Of a stretch of 64,000 bases of DNA, positions 43,553-53,533 are shown in pieces. Under the pieces are notes generated by a model. It was not told the origin of the DNA. It ran no database searches and saw nothing but the letters and a program-made list of their open reading frames with translations. Source of the DNA: Bacteroidota bacterium (lineage in GTDB: Bacteria > Bacteroidota > Bacteroidia > B-17B0 > Aurantibacillaceae); assembly GCA_013298715.1 (NCBI GenBank), contig JAAFIQ010000004.1, forward strand, positions 62,001-126,000. Direction: 5' to 3'. Positions within the stretch are counted from its first letter, which is position 1. Each line of letters opens with the position of its first letter. Both the position numbers and the translations under genes were made by a program.

Positions 43553-44962
43553 ATGATTACTTACAAAATTTATAGCTGTGGTAAATTTATTGCAACAAAA
43601 AGTAAACTAGAAGTTACAAATAAATATACTTTAAAAAGATATGCTACCACCTACCAAGCAAATGAAAAAGAATTAAATGCTGCAATTAGTCATTCACTAA
43701 AAATTAAGCAAAAGTGCGCTCAACTGAGCGTTTCTAAAAAAGTTGAGGCTTTAGAATTTATTGCAGCCGAAATCTTAAAAAACAAAAAACATTTAGCAAA
43801 AATTTTATGCACTGAAAGTGCAAAACCCATGATTTATGCATTAGCCGAAATAGAGCGTGCAGCTAATGTTTTTAATATCTCTGCGACGGAGTGTAAAAAA
43901 AGTAATACAGAAATTATTGCCTTTAACAAAACCGCCTACGGAACAGTAAACTATTTTCCTATAGGAATTGTAGGAGGAATTTCTCCATTTAATTTTCCAT
44001 TAAACTTAGCAGTACATAAAATTGCACCAGCAATTGCTGCTGGTTGCCCAATAATTCTTAAACCGGCTAGCTTAACCCCATTAAGTACTTTAGAACTTGC
44101 AAAAATTATTCACAGGAGCAAGCTCCCTAAAGGTATGGTAACAATTTTACCAATGGATAGAGTAACAGGAAATATATTGGTTACACATCCAAAAATAAAT
44201 TTATTAACTTTCACAGGTTCACCTGATGTTGGTTGGAAATTGAAAGAACAATGTGGCAAGAAAAAAATTGTATTAGAGTTAGGTGGTAACGCGGCCACTA
44301 TTATTAGCGAACACACAAATCTTAACGACTGCATTGCTAAATCAGTATACGGAGCCTATGCTTACAGCGGACAAATTTGTATTCATGCCCAACGTTTTTA
44401 TGTGCATAAGAAACATTTTTCGTCTTTCGTAAAAAAAATGAAGGAGGAAACTCTGAAATTAAAATTTGGAAATCCATTAAACATAAAAACTAAAATTAGT
44501 AATGTAATCGATGAAGCTAATGCCAACCGTATAGAAGCTTGGCTTGATGAGTCACTAAAACAAGGCGCAAAATTAATTTGTGGTGGCAAACGAAAGGGAA
44601 ATTTCGTTGAACCTACAATTTTAACCAACACCACTGCAAAAATGAAAGTGAATGCCGAAGAAGTTTTTGGGCCAGTTATATGCATTGAATTCTACGAAGG
44701 AAAGATTGATAACGCAATTAAATTAGTAAATTCCAGTAAATTTGGTTTGCAATGCGGCATTTTCACAAACAATAAAATAGAGTTAGAAAAATGTTATAAA
44801 CTTATTGAGGTTGGTGGCATAATACACAACAATGTGCCCACCGTTAGGTTTGATGCAATGCCTTATGGAGGCGTTAAAGAGAGCGGACTTGGAAGAGAAG
44901 GTGTAAAATATGCTATTCAAGATATGCTCGAGGCTAAAGTGCTGGTGCAAGATATGATTTAA
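43553..44962 (+). CDS. Aldehyde dehydrogenase family protein
   Basis: A 469-residue NAD(P)-dependent aldehyde dehydrogenase. GIVGGISPFNFPLNLAVHKIAPAIAAGCPIILKPASLTPLS is the cofactor-binding region, LLTFTGSPDVGWKLK the Rossmann turn, IVLELGGNAATII the catalytic Glu block and YSGQICIHAQRFYV the catalytic Cys block (about residue 280). EEVFGPVICIEFYEG and PYGGVKESGLGREG are also typical. The substrate is unknown. The 3' end overlaps the convergent HsdR-N-like gene by 4 bases. Confidence 0.93.
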   Translation: MITYKIYSCGKFIATKSKLEVTNKYTLKRYATTYQANEKELNAAISHSLKIKQKCAQLSVSKKVEALEFIAAEILKNKKHLAKILCTESAKPMIYALAEIERAANVFNISATECKKSNTEIIAFNKTAYGTVNYFPIGIVGGISPFNFPLNLAVHKIAPAIAAGCPIILKPASLTPLSTLELAKIIHRSKLPKGMVTILPMDRVTGNILVTHPKINLLTFTGSPDVGWKLKEQCGKKKIVLELGGNAATIISEHTNLNDCIAKSVYGAYAYSGQICIHAQRFYVHKKHFSSFVKKMKEETLKLKFGNPLNIKTKISNVIDEANANRIEAWLDESLKQGAKLICGGKRKGNFVEPTILTNTTAKMKVNAEEVFGPVICIEFYEGKIDNAIKLVNSSKFGLQCGIFTNNKIELEKCYKLIEVGGIIHNNVPTVRFDAMPYGGVKESGLGREGVKYAIQDMLEAKVLVQDMI

Positions 44963-45357
44963 TTCATCCCAAAATTTTCTAAATCAATAACCCGTTTATT
45001 TTCCTTTAATACCAATTGTTTTAGCCCATTTGTTATTAATACGAACTTAGCATTTAAAATTAAATTGTAGCGCAAGGCTTGTTCAAATGTTGCTTCAGAT
45101 AATTCTACGTAAGGGGCCTTACACTCTACAATTAAATAAATACTTAAATCATTTTTGTACACAACAATATCATACCTCCTCTTAGTTCCGTTTAGGTTAA
45201 TTTCTTTTTCAATAGAAATTAAGCTTTCAGGAATGTTTTTCTCTTTTACTAAATAGCTTACAACATGCTGTCTCACCCACTCTTCGGGCGTTAGCACCAA
45301 CCACTTTTTACGTATGCTGTCAAAAACAAACGGTTTATCGTTTACTTTTTTAAGCAA
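44959..45357 (-). CDS. Type I restriction enzyme R N-terminal-like (HSDR_N) protein, start uncertain
   Basis: A small PD-(D/E)xK nuclease-fold protein. KKWLVLTPEEWVRQHVVSYLVKEK, then RRYDIVVYKNDLSIYLIVECKAP (Asp ... Glu-x-Lys catalytic pattern) and FEQALRYNLILNAKFVLITNG match the stand-alone HSDR_N proteins common in Bacteroidota. The annotated start is a TTG at 45357 (132 residues). The frame stays open upstream to a stop at 45417-45415 and encodes ALNLIYPSINPLLKK, which resembles the family's normal N-terminus. No ATG, GTG or TTG exists there; ATT at 45399 and ATC at 45393 are the candidates. No HsdM or HsdS genes are near, so it is not part of a visible restriction system. Confidence 0.82.
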   Translation of the reverse strand: MLKKVNDKPFVFDSIRKKWLVLTPEEWVRQHVVSYLVKEKNIPESLISIEKEINLNGTKRRYDIVVYKNDLSIYLIVECKAPYVELSEATFEQALRYNLILNAKFVLITNGLKQLVLKENKRVIDLENFGMN

Positions 45358-45513
45358 AGGATTAATAGAAGGATATATTAAATTTAACGCGATATTAATT
45401 TTTTTTAAATATATTTACAATACAACTTAACTAAAAAACAGATAAAAATTCATGCATTATAATGTTTGATGAGTGCTACCCGTATTAATAAAATTTAAAT
45501 TTAATAAACACAC

Positions 45514-46287
45514 ATGAAATCTAAAGAAGAAATTGTAAACAATTGGTTGCCACGCTATACTGGAAAAAAACTAGAAGAATTTGGAAAATATATTCTGCTA
45601 ACAAATTTTGGAGGTTATGTAAAATTATTTGCCGATTGGAATAATGTACAAGTTGAAGGAACCGACCGCCCCATGCAAACCGCCACAGCAAATGGAATTA
45701 CGATTATTAATTTTAGTATGGGCAGCGCCATGGCAGCAACTATTATGGATTTGCTTACCGCTATTCATCCAAAAGCAGTTTTGTTTTTAGGAAAATGCGG
45801 AGGCTTAAAAAAGAAAAACCAACTTGGCGATTTAATTTTACCAATTGCAGCTATACGTGGCGAAGGAACAAGCAATGATTATTTACCACCCGAAGTACCT
45901 GCTTTGCCTTCCTTTAATTTACAAAAGGCTATCTCATACACTATACGTTTAAAAGGCTTAGATTATTGGACAGGCACCGTGTTTACAACCAACAGACGCG
46001 TTTGGGAACACGATGAACATTTTAAAGAATATTTAAGAACCATGCGCGCCATGGCAATTGATATGGAAACAGCAACCATTTTTAGTGTTGGTTTCCACAA
46101 CGAAATACCAACAGGAGCCTTGTTATTGGTGAGCGACCAACCCATGATACCAGAAGGTGTTAAAACGGAAGAAAGTGATAAAAAAGTCAGCAGCGAATTT
46201 GTAAACAACCATTTACAAATAGGAATTGATGCGCTTAAAGAAATTGAAAACAAAGGTGTTTCAGTAAAACATTTGCGTTTTGAATAA
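45514..46287 (+). CDS. amn: AMP nucleosidase
   Basis: A 257-residue purine phosphorylase-fold enzyme that splits AMP into adenine and ribose 5-phosphate. MKSKEEIVNNWLPRYTGKKLEEFGKYILLTNF is the Bacteroidota-type N-terminus, and NFSMGSAMAATIMDLLTAIHPKAVLFLGKCGGLK the phosphate/nucleoside site. MAIDMETATIFSVGF holds the ribose-binding Met-Glu. It is shorter than the E. coli enzyme because it lacks the N-terminal regulatory domain, which is normal for this group. Monocistronic and convergent with an AraC-type regulator. Confidence 0.93.
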   Translation: MKSKEEIVNNWLPRYTGKKLEEFGKYILLTNFGGYVKLFADWNNVQVEGTDRPMQTATANGITIINFSMGSAMAATIMDLLTAIHPKAVLFLGKCGGLKKKNQLGDLILPIAAIRGEGTSNDYLPPEVPALPSFNLQKAISYTIRLKGLDYWTGTVFTTNRRVWEHDEHFKEYLRTMRAMAIDMETATIFSVGFHNEIPTGALLLVSDQPMIPEGVKTEESDKKVSSEFVNNHLQIGIDALKEIENKGVSVKHLRFE

Positions 46288-46302
46288 TCCAACCTGAAAC
46301 AA

Positions 46303-47160
46303 TCATATCTTAGTGTTTATTAAAGCACTTGGTGGCAATCCAAACTCCTTTTTAAACGACTTACTAAACACTGCCAGGTCAGAAAAATTTGCAATTTCGG
46401 CTGTTTCAGAAATTGAAACATTACCTTTTTGTAAGATTTCCTTTGCAAATTGCAATTTCTTTTTTTTGAGTAATTGATATGGACTTATACTGAATACCGT
46501 TTTATATAATCTAAAAAAATGAAATTCAGAAATACCTACCTCATCCGAAATTTGTGAAATGCTATTAACCTCAAGAAAAGAATTTAAAATTATCGAATTC
46601 GCCTGCAGCAACTTTCTAAGCAACTCTTTTTTAGTTCCTGATTTAACGGCTTTTATTGCCTTAAAGCGTTTAAAATTTGAAAAATTATCTTCAACAAGTT
46701 TTTCTGCTAATTGAAAATAAAATTCATTTTGAAAAGAAAAGTTGCAATGAGAATTTGATTCAAGTTCTTTTGATATTCGGTTGAGATAACCCCCCAATAA
46801 AGTATAGTTTGAATTGTATTTGTTTTCTAAAAAATCAGATGAATTCAAATATTTATCTAATTCAGCATAGTGCAAAGTTTCTGATGGATTTAATATGCTT
46901 GAAGTAGCAATACCAACAATTTCAGGAGATAAATCAATGCATAATCCCTTTACGCTGTTATCGCAATCAACAATTACTTCGCCCGAAGCATGTTGGTTTG
47001 TAATCAAATATTCTGATGAATTTAACTTATAATTCTTCCCATTAACAACATAATATTCTGTTCCGCTTATCACATGTTTTATTGAGAAACTTCTGAACGG
47101 ACGTTTAGAAAAAAACTGATTTAATACGGGGTAGTTTACTAAATTGACACCTGTTGGCAA
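46303..47160 (-). CDS. AraC family transcriptional regulator
   Basis: A 285-residue protein. The C-terminal ~100 residues hold two helix-turn-helix motifs: FLEVNSISQISDEVGISEFHFFRLYKTVFSISPYQLLKKKKLQFAKEIL and VSISETAEIANFSDLAVFSKSFKKEFGLPPSALI, the AraC pattern. The N-terminal ~180 residues form a sensor region of no recognised family (KHVISGTEYYVVNGKNYKLNSSEYLITN suggests a cupin-like start). Its target is unknown; the divergent neighbour on the right is the secreted SBBP-repeat gene. Confidence 0.88.
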   Translation of the reverse strand: MPTGVNLVNYPVLNQFFSKRPFRSFSIKHVISGTEYYVVNGKNYKLNSSEYLITNQHASGEVIVDCDNSVKGLCIDLSPEIVGIATSSILNPSETLHYAELDKYLNSSDFLENKYNSNYTLLGGYLNRISKELESNSHCNFSFQNEFYFQLAEKLVEDNFSNFKRFKAIKAVKSGTKKELLRKLLQANSIILNSFLEVNSISQISDEVGISEFHFFRLYKTVFSISPYQLLKKKKLQFAKEILQKGNVSISETAEIANFSDLAVFSKSFKKEFGLPPSALINTKI

Positions 47161-47352
47161 CTCCTCGTGTTCTAATTTATTTGTTTCAGATAAAATCCTT
47201 AATCACTTGCAAAAGAACAAAAAAATTATTAACCCAATACTTTGATAAAGTTTATAAATTTATTACTTAGCAAAATTTGGCTTTCAAATTAGCAGTTTTT
47301 GACAAATAAATTCAATACTCCTTTAGGTAAATTTGATAGACAATTTTAACTA

Positions 47353-49973
47353 ATGAAACATACAAACAAAATCAAAGTTTTTGCTACATATTACTTTGTA
47401 ATATGTTATCTGTTTGGTTTCAGCCAATCTCCAAGCTTTCAATGGGCCAAAAAATTTGGCGGATCAAGTAATAAAGAAGGGAATTCAGTAACTACAGATG
47501 GCTTAGGTAATGTTTACACCACGGGTTACTTTGAAGGCACTACAGATTTTGACCCTGGAGTTGGGGTTTTTAACTTAACATCTTCAGGCTCTTCTACAGA
47601 TATTTTTGTATGTAAACTTGACGCTGCCGGAAATTTTTTATGGGCAAGAAATTTTGGAAGTTCTAGTTTCGATACTGGAACAAATATAAAATGCGACCAA
47701 AATAATAATGTAGTAGTTGCAGGAAACTTTAGAGGTACTGTTGATTTTGATCCAACTGCTGCTACATTCACTATGGCTTCATCTGGATTAAGCGATGACG
47801 ATGTTTTTATTTTAAAACTCGATCCAAATGGGAATTTAGTTTGGGCTAAGCAATTTGCTGGAGGCGGTTCTTTCGTAAATCCGAACGATTTAAAGATTGA
47901 TCCATTTAACAACGTAATTGTTTTTGGAGAATACCGAGGTATTATAGACCTAGACCCGGGAGCAGGCACTTTTTTTCTTTCTAGCCAAACTTGGTACAGC
48001 AATGCGTATTTATGCAAACTTAACAGCGCGGGTAATTTTGTGTGGGGCGGTCAATATACCGGGTTAAATAACACTGGAGACAATCGAGGAAATTCAGTTG
48101 ATATAGATGCCTCTAGTAATATTTATACAACTGGTCAATTTGTATTTAGCAGTGTTGTAGATTTTAATATGGGACCAACGACTTCAACTCTAGTAAGTAA
48201 TTTTTATGGGAGCACCTATATTTGTAAACAAGATGCGAATGGGAATTTTTTATGGGTGAAACAATTTTTGGGTTCTGGCGCAAACAACCCATTTGGAATT
48301 AAGGTGAATACTAACTCAGAGATTATTATCTCAGGCGAAGTATCTAATACCTTTGGTGTTATTGATTTTGATCCAGGTATAGGAACTTTTACTCTAAATA
48401 CCTCGCTTTTATCGCCTGGATATTTATGCTGTTTTGACACTAATGGTAATTTTAATTGGGGATTTGCCGCTCCTATTGCAAATGAAATTACTTCCGATCA
48501 ATCCTCCAATTTATATCTTACAGGAAATTTTAGCGACATAGTAGATTTCGACCTTTCTCCTAATAGCTTCACATTATCTGCCCCTGGTACTTTACCTAAC
48601 ATTTACATTTGCAAATTAACTTCAACTGGCAACTTGCTATGGGCTCAACAAATTGGTAACACCAACGATGGCAGAGCTTATTCCATAGCCCTCAACAGTG
48701 CAGAAGATGCTATTTACACAACCGGAAAATTTCAAGGGAGCCTTGTTGACTTTGACCCAACAGCAGGAGTTTTTACCATGAACGCAACAAGTACCGAAGA
48801 TTTTTTTATTCAAAAAATGAGCCAATGTGCGCCTTTATTAACAAGTATTGCATCAACCAGCATTGCGTGTAATAGCAATACCAATGGCTCGGCAACTATT
48901 ACGGCAAATGGAGGTTCGGGGTTTTCTTATACCTGGAGTCCATCGGGAGGGAACGCTGCAATCGCATCAGGCCTATCAGTAGGTGTTTATACTTGCGTAG
49001 TTACAAATAGCTGTGGTAGCGCATCCACCAAAACAGTTAATGTTACGGCACCAAGTCCCATCAACTTAACAATTACGGCCACAATACATTAGTTTGTTCT
49101 GGCAAACCAAGTACCTTAACGGCCTCTGCAAACGGGGGCTCCGGAGCAATAAGTTATAATTGGGTAGCCGGTCCTTCGGCAAGTGTAAACATTATTAATC
49201 CGCTAGTATCTACTACTTATACTGTTAACGCATCAGATGCGAATTCTTGTATAAAAACCCAAACCATAAACATCGCCGTCAATCCACTCCCTACCGTTTC
49301 TGTAAATAGCGGTAGTATTTGTTCAGGCAATTCATTCACCATTTTGCCATCGGGGGCTAATGCCTACACCATTCAAGGGGGGCTTAATATAGTGTCGCCA
49401 ACATCCAGTACAAACTATACTGTAATTGGTGTAAGTGCTGCTGGCTGTTTGAGTGCTAATTCTGCAACATCATCCGTTGCCGTTAATCCATTACCTAATG
49501 TAACCATAGCAACATCAAATACTTTAATTTGTGTTGGCCAATCTGCTAGTTTAACGGCAAACGGTGCCAGCACCTACACTTGGAGCAATAACTCATCTGG
49601 TGCTACAATTGTTGTTAACCCAACTGTAACAGCTTCCTTTACAGTTTTTGGTACCGCTGCTAATACTTGTACAAGTTTAGCCACCCTAAATCAAAACGTT
49701 TCTCCTTGCACTAATTTCGGCGCTACCATTAAAGGTGATTTCTCCGATATTATAGTATATCCAAATCCATCAAATGGCGTAGTATTTATTTCTGGTTTAA
49801 AAGCTAATGAAAAAATAAACTTATATAACTCAATCGGAATTGAAGTTCCGTATTTGATATCGAATTCAGACACTATTTTTCGTTTGGAAATAAAAAACAA
49901 TTCGAACACCTCTAATGGAGTATATTTCTTAAAAATAAACAACTCTATTTACAAATTACTTCTTTTATTTTAA
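47353..49973 (+). pseudogene. SBBP-repeat T9SS surface protein interrupted by a frameshift near 49083
   Basis: One reading frame (47353-49092, 579 residues) breaks off at TAG 49090-49092, and the rest continues in another frame to 49973. Adding one A in the ACAATA at 49081-49086 restores TATNTLVCSGKPSTLTASA and a product of about 873 residues. The first part has a signal peptide and about seven SBBP/beta-propeller-type repeats, each with a NVYTTGYFEGTTDFDPG-like and a FVCKLDAAGNFLWARNFG-like half. Ig-like SprB/PKD-type repeats and a T9SS sorting domain (IIVYPNPSNGVVFIS ... NGVYFLKINN) follow. Without the second part the protein would lose its sorting signal. It may be a recent mutation or a sequencing error. 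Confidence 0.8.
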
Positions 49974-50024
49974 TTTGGGCAAAAAAATTGTTTCACCACA
50001 ATTTTCAGGAATTATTCTTGCGAT

Positions 50025-51206
50025 TTATTTAATTCCATTAAACAAATTCGGATTTCGCTTTGCTAACTTTAAACCCACGGCACGCATTACAGCCTTTTCG
50101 CCAAAGCGTTTACGCAAATTATCCATTGCAGAATATAATTGCATTTGCTCGGTAGTGTCGTTAAATAAATCAAATTGATAAGTACCTTGTATTAAATGAC
50201 TAAAGCGAATGCCTACCAAACGTATGAGCATTCTTTTTTGAAATAGTTTATTAAACAGTTCTTTTACTTTTTCTATAAGCACCGTATCTATTGCTGTATA
50301 AGGTATGCGGGCTTGCATGGTAAACGTATTAAAATCAGAATATCGAATTTTTACAGTTACGCAAGCCGTCAATTTTTCTTCACTTCGTAATTGAAATCCT
50401 AGTTTCTCCGTCATGCTTACCAACACACTATTCAAATGTTTTACATCAATTGTATCTTGCTCAAACGTACATTCTGTTGAAATAGATTTCCGTTCATTGT
50501 AGGGCTCTACAGGAGAGTTATCAATCCCTTGAGCTTTTTTCCAGATACTTATACCGTTTTCGCCCAACACCTGTTGTAAAGCTTTTACGGGCATTTCTTG
50601 CAAAGTTTTAATTTTTTCTATCCCTAAATTACGCAATTGTAAATAGGTTTTTTCACCTACCATTGGTATTTTTTTTACAGATAGTGGTGCTAAAAAATCT
50701 TTTTCAAACCCAAGGGGTATTTGTTTTTGCCCATTTGGCTTAGCCTCGCCAGTACCAACTTTTGATACTGTTTTGTTGGCAGATAAAGCAAAAGATATTG
50801 GTAAATTGGTTTCTTTAATTATTTTTTGCCGTAATTCAGTTGCTAATTTATAACAACCAAAAAATTTATCCATCCCTGTTAAATCCACATAAAACTCATC
50901 AATGGATGATTTTTCGTAAAGTGGTACATTTTCCTTGATAATATCAGTTATAACATTGCTGTAATAACTGTATTGTTCATGATCGCCACGCACTATAATT
51001 GCTTGCGGGCATAATTGCTTTGCCATGCGTATAGGCATTGCAGAATGTACTCCAAAACTTCGGGCTTCGTAACTGCACGATGCCACAACCCCTCTGTCAC
51101 TTGTGCCGCCAACAATTACAGGTAAACCAAGTAATTTTGGATTTATTAATCGCTCCACCGATACAAAAAAACTATCCAAATCCATATGTATTACTTGCCT
51201 ATCCAT
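50025..51206 (-). CDS. dinB: DNA polymerase IV (Y-family translesion polymerase)
   Basis: A 393-residue Y-family polymerase. MDLDSFFVSVERL (metal-binding Asp), GVVASCSYEARSFGVHSAMP (finger), YEKSSIDEFYVDLTG (second acidic pair), KVGTGEAKPNGQKQIP and the helix-hairpin-helix region KKIPMVGEKTYLQLRNLGIEKIKTLQEMP are all as in DinB. The little-finger domain occupies about 240-350. It ends without an obvious beta-clamp binding motif that I can point to. It copies past DNA lesions with low fidelity. Monocistronic. Confidence 0.95.
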   Translation of the reverse strand: MDRQVIHMDLDSFFVSVERLINPKLLGLPVIVGGTSDRGVVASCSYEARSFGVHSAMPIRMAKQLCPQAIIVRGDHEQYSYYSNVITDIIKENVPLYEKSSIDEFYVDLTGMDKFFGCYKLATELRQKIIKETNLPISFALSANKTVSKVGTGEAKPNGQKQIPLGFEKDFLAPLSVKKIPMVGEKTYLQLRNLGIEKIKTLQEMPVKALQQVLGENGISIWKKAQGIDNSPVEPYNERKSISTECTFEQDTIDVKHLNSVLVSMTEKLGFQLRSEEKLTACVTVKIRYSDFNTFTMQARIPYTAIDTVLIEKVKELFNKLFQKRMLIRLVGIRFSHLIQGTYQFDLFNDTTEQMQLYSAMDNLRKRFGEKAVMRAVGLKLAKRNPNLFNGIK

Positions 51207-51328
51207 AGTATAAATGTACTACAAAAAAGGGTAATGGTTTGCTACAAATTGTAGAGTGTTGATAAATTGAATTTACTAAAACAACGTATAAAAAACGGGT
51301 TTGGATAGTTTAGATAACTGAATGACCA

Positions 51329-52177
51329 CTAAATTTTAAATTCTTTGCTTGCTAAAATTTCTTTATCTGTTTTCAATTCGATTTTATAATCGCCTGTTTT
51401 TAATCCCACCAAAGGATAATTCAAATCGTAATGGTTTGTTCCTTGCAGCGTCCACTGTTTTATAATTTTACCAACCTCTTGTCCTTTATTATTTACAACA
51501 GATAAAGTAGTATAGGTATCTTTTCCATTACTATACTCTAATTTACCTCTTAAGGCAATTGGCGTGGTTTGTATTGCACCATTACTAAACACATAGGTTT
51601 TTATAATTAATGTGTACCAAGGTATAGGTTCATTTTTAATAGTTGCAACTAAATTACGTAAACCCTGCAACAAAGTATCGTTTTGACTACTTATTGCGGC
51701 TGTTGGGCGTTTATCACTAATAGCCCAAATAGCATTTTGTGCGGCATCGTTACTAAATGTGTTTGTATTTAAATGCTGTGCTAATAAAACAAGTGCTGTT
51801 TCAGCTAATTTATTTACATCGTACTTAGCACCCTTAGAGGGGCTATGATTATTGGCTTGGCAGCAAAAACCTTTAATGCTTTTAGTAGCACTTTGATTTT
51901 TAGCTAAAACAAAAAACGTTTGTTGCGTAACTAAAATATCTTGATTTTTTTCATCAATAGAATTAAAACGACGCCCTGGCTCTACTTCAACAATTAACGA
52001 ATCTGGACTTATATTTTTTAATGTAAGATCTATACAATTTCCTTGATGCCCTCCATTACTAAAAACTTGGGAAGAGACATAGTGATTATCCAACGCCTTT
52101 TGTAAGGTGATGTTTTGTTTTTTTGCTACACCTGAAGTAGCTACTATTGTTGCTGCTAGCATCATTAAATTTTTCAT
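51329..52177 (-). CDS. Exported hypothetical protein
   Basis: A 282-residue protein with a short signal-like N-terminus (MKNLMMLAATIVATSGVA). The middle contains ISPDSLIVEVEPGRRFNSIDEKNQDILVTQQTFFVLAKNQ, then a stretch with several Cys (KSIKGFCCQANNHSP) and SNDAAQNAIWAISD. The C-terminal part (YDLNYPLVGLKTGDYKIELKTDKEILASKEFKI) resembles an Ig-like or FlgD-like beta domain, sometimes a degenerate sorting end. I do not recognise the family and give no function. Confidence 0.7.
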   Translation of the reverse strand: MKNLMMLAATIVATSGVAKKQNITLQKALDNHYVSSQVFSNGGHQGNCIDLTLKNISPDSLIVEVEPGRRFNSIDEKNQDILVTQQTFFVLAKNQSATKSIKGFCCQANNHSPSKGAKYDVNKLAETALVLLAQHLNTNTFSNDAAQNAIWAISDKRPTAAISSQNDTLLQGLRNLVATIKNEPIPWYTLIIKTYVFSNGAIQTTPIALRGKLEYSNGKDTYTTLSVVNNKGQEVGKIIKQWTLQGTNHYDLNYPLVGLKTGDYKIELKTDKEILASKEFKI

Positions 52178-52263
52178 ATAAAACCTTCTTATTTTATAAC
52201 TAATAATGAACAGGTATTTAAAAGTTACAAGCTTTTTTGTATTTTTCTGATTTAAAATAATGT

Positions 52264-53529
52264 ATGGATAGATTTACTGGATTAATAGGTGTTGTGGTAA
52301 TTTTTGGAATAGCATTTTTACTATCTAATAATAAAAAAGCAATTAATTACCGTTTGGTTATAAGCGGTGTTTTATTACAAGTAGTAATTGCAGTATTAGT
52401 TTTAAAAGTGCCTTTTATTACTAACTTTTTTGCTTTCTTAGGCAGAGGAATGAGCAAGATTGAGCAATTTGCAACGCAAGGCGCATCGTTTGTATATGGT
52501 GGGATTATGGTAGATACACATAAAGACTCAGCTAGTTCATTTGGAACACCACACACGTTTGTATTTGCATTTAGTGTAACAGCAACCATTATTTTAGTAT
52601 GTGTTTTGGTGGCAATCTTTTATCAATTAGGAATTATGCAACGTATTGTAGCTATAATTGCAAAGGCTATGAATTTTATAATGCGCGCCAGCGGGGCAGA
52701 GGCCTTAAGCAATATTGCAAGTGCTTTTGTTGGTCAAGTAGAAGCACAGGTTATGATTCGACCTTACCTTGCTACTATGACAAAATCTGAACTACTTTCG
52801 AGTATGGCGGGTAGCATGGCTTGCATTGCTGGAGGTATTTTAATTGTGTATGTTAATATGGGTGCTAAAGCCGAATATCTTTTAACCGCAAGCTTAATGG
52901 CGGCACCCGCAGCTATTGTTATTAGTAAGATTATTTTACCTGAAACCGAAACCCCAGTAACACAGGGCACAGTGCGGTTAGAAGTAAAAAAAGAACACTC
53001 AAACTTAATTGATGCTATTAGCCATGGTGCTGCAGATGGGATGAAAATTGCGTTAAATGTTATTGCCATGCTTATAGGTTTTATTGGCTTAATAGCATTA
53101 CTAAATTATTTACTAGGTTTTATAAGTTGGACAGAGCTTGTAAATGGTAACTACACAGAGGTACACTTATCATTAGATTATATCTTTGGGAAACTATTTT
53201 ACCCAATGGCTTGGTGCATGGGCGTTCCAAGTGAAGACGTAAATCAAGTAGCAACACTAATGGGACAAAAATTAAGTATTAATGAATTTATAGCGTTTGA
53301 CAATTTAACACATCATTTAGCAAAACCATTGTCAGAAAAAGCAAATATTATTGCAACATTTGCAATATGTGGCTTTGCCAATTTTAGTAGCGTGGGTATG
53401 CAAATTGGAGGTATTGGTTCATTAGTGCCAGAGCGTAGAGCAGATTTGGCAAAGCTTGGCATCAGAGCTTTAATAAGTGGCACCTTAGCAAGTTATTTAT
53501 CTGCTACAATTGCAGGTATGTTAATGTAA
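52264..53529 (+). CDS. NupC/CNT family nucleoside transporter
   Basis: A 421-residue inner-membrane protein with about ten hydrophobic segments. The concentrative nucleoside transporter pattern is visible: IAKAMNFIMRASGAEALSNIASAFVGQVEAQVMIRPYL, SSMAGSMACIAGGILIVYVNMGA and CGFANFSSVGMQIGGIGSLVPERRADLAKLG. CNT proteins import nucleosides with Na+ or H+. It lies 4 bases before a PAP2 phosphatase gene on the same strand, so the two are probably one transcript, though the link in function is unclear. Confidence 0.92.
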   Translation: MDRFTGLIGVVVIFGIAFLLSNNKKAINYRLVISGVLLQVVIAVLVLKVPFITNFFAFLGRGMSKIEQFATQGASFVYGGIMVDTHKDSASSFGTPHTFVFAFSVTATIILVCVLVAIFYQLGIMQRIVAIIAKAMNFIMRASGAEALSNIASAFVGQVEAQVMIRPYLATMTKSELLSSMAGSMACIAGGILIVYVNMGAKAEYLLTASLMAAPAAIVISKIILPETETPVTQGTVRLEVKKEHSNLIDAISHGAADGMKIALNVIAMLIGFIGLIALLNYLLGFISWTELVNGNYTEVHLSLDYIFGKLFYPMAWCMGVPSEDVNQVATLMGQKLSINEFIAFDNLTHHLAKPLSEKANIIATFAICGFANFSSVGMQIGGIGSLVPERRADLAKLGIRALISGTLASYLSATIAGMLM

Positions 53530-53533
53530 TTTA

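Noticed and set aside
44959-45357. Restriction-modification system
   Set aside because: Only an HSDR_N-like domain is present; no helicase part, methylase or specificity gene is nearby.
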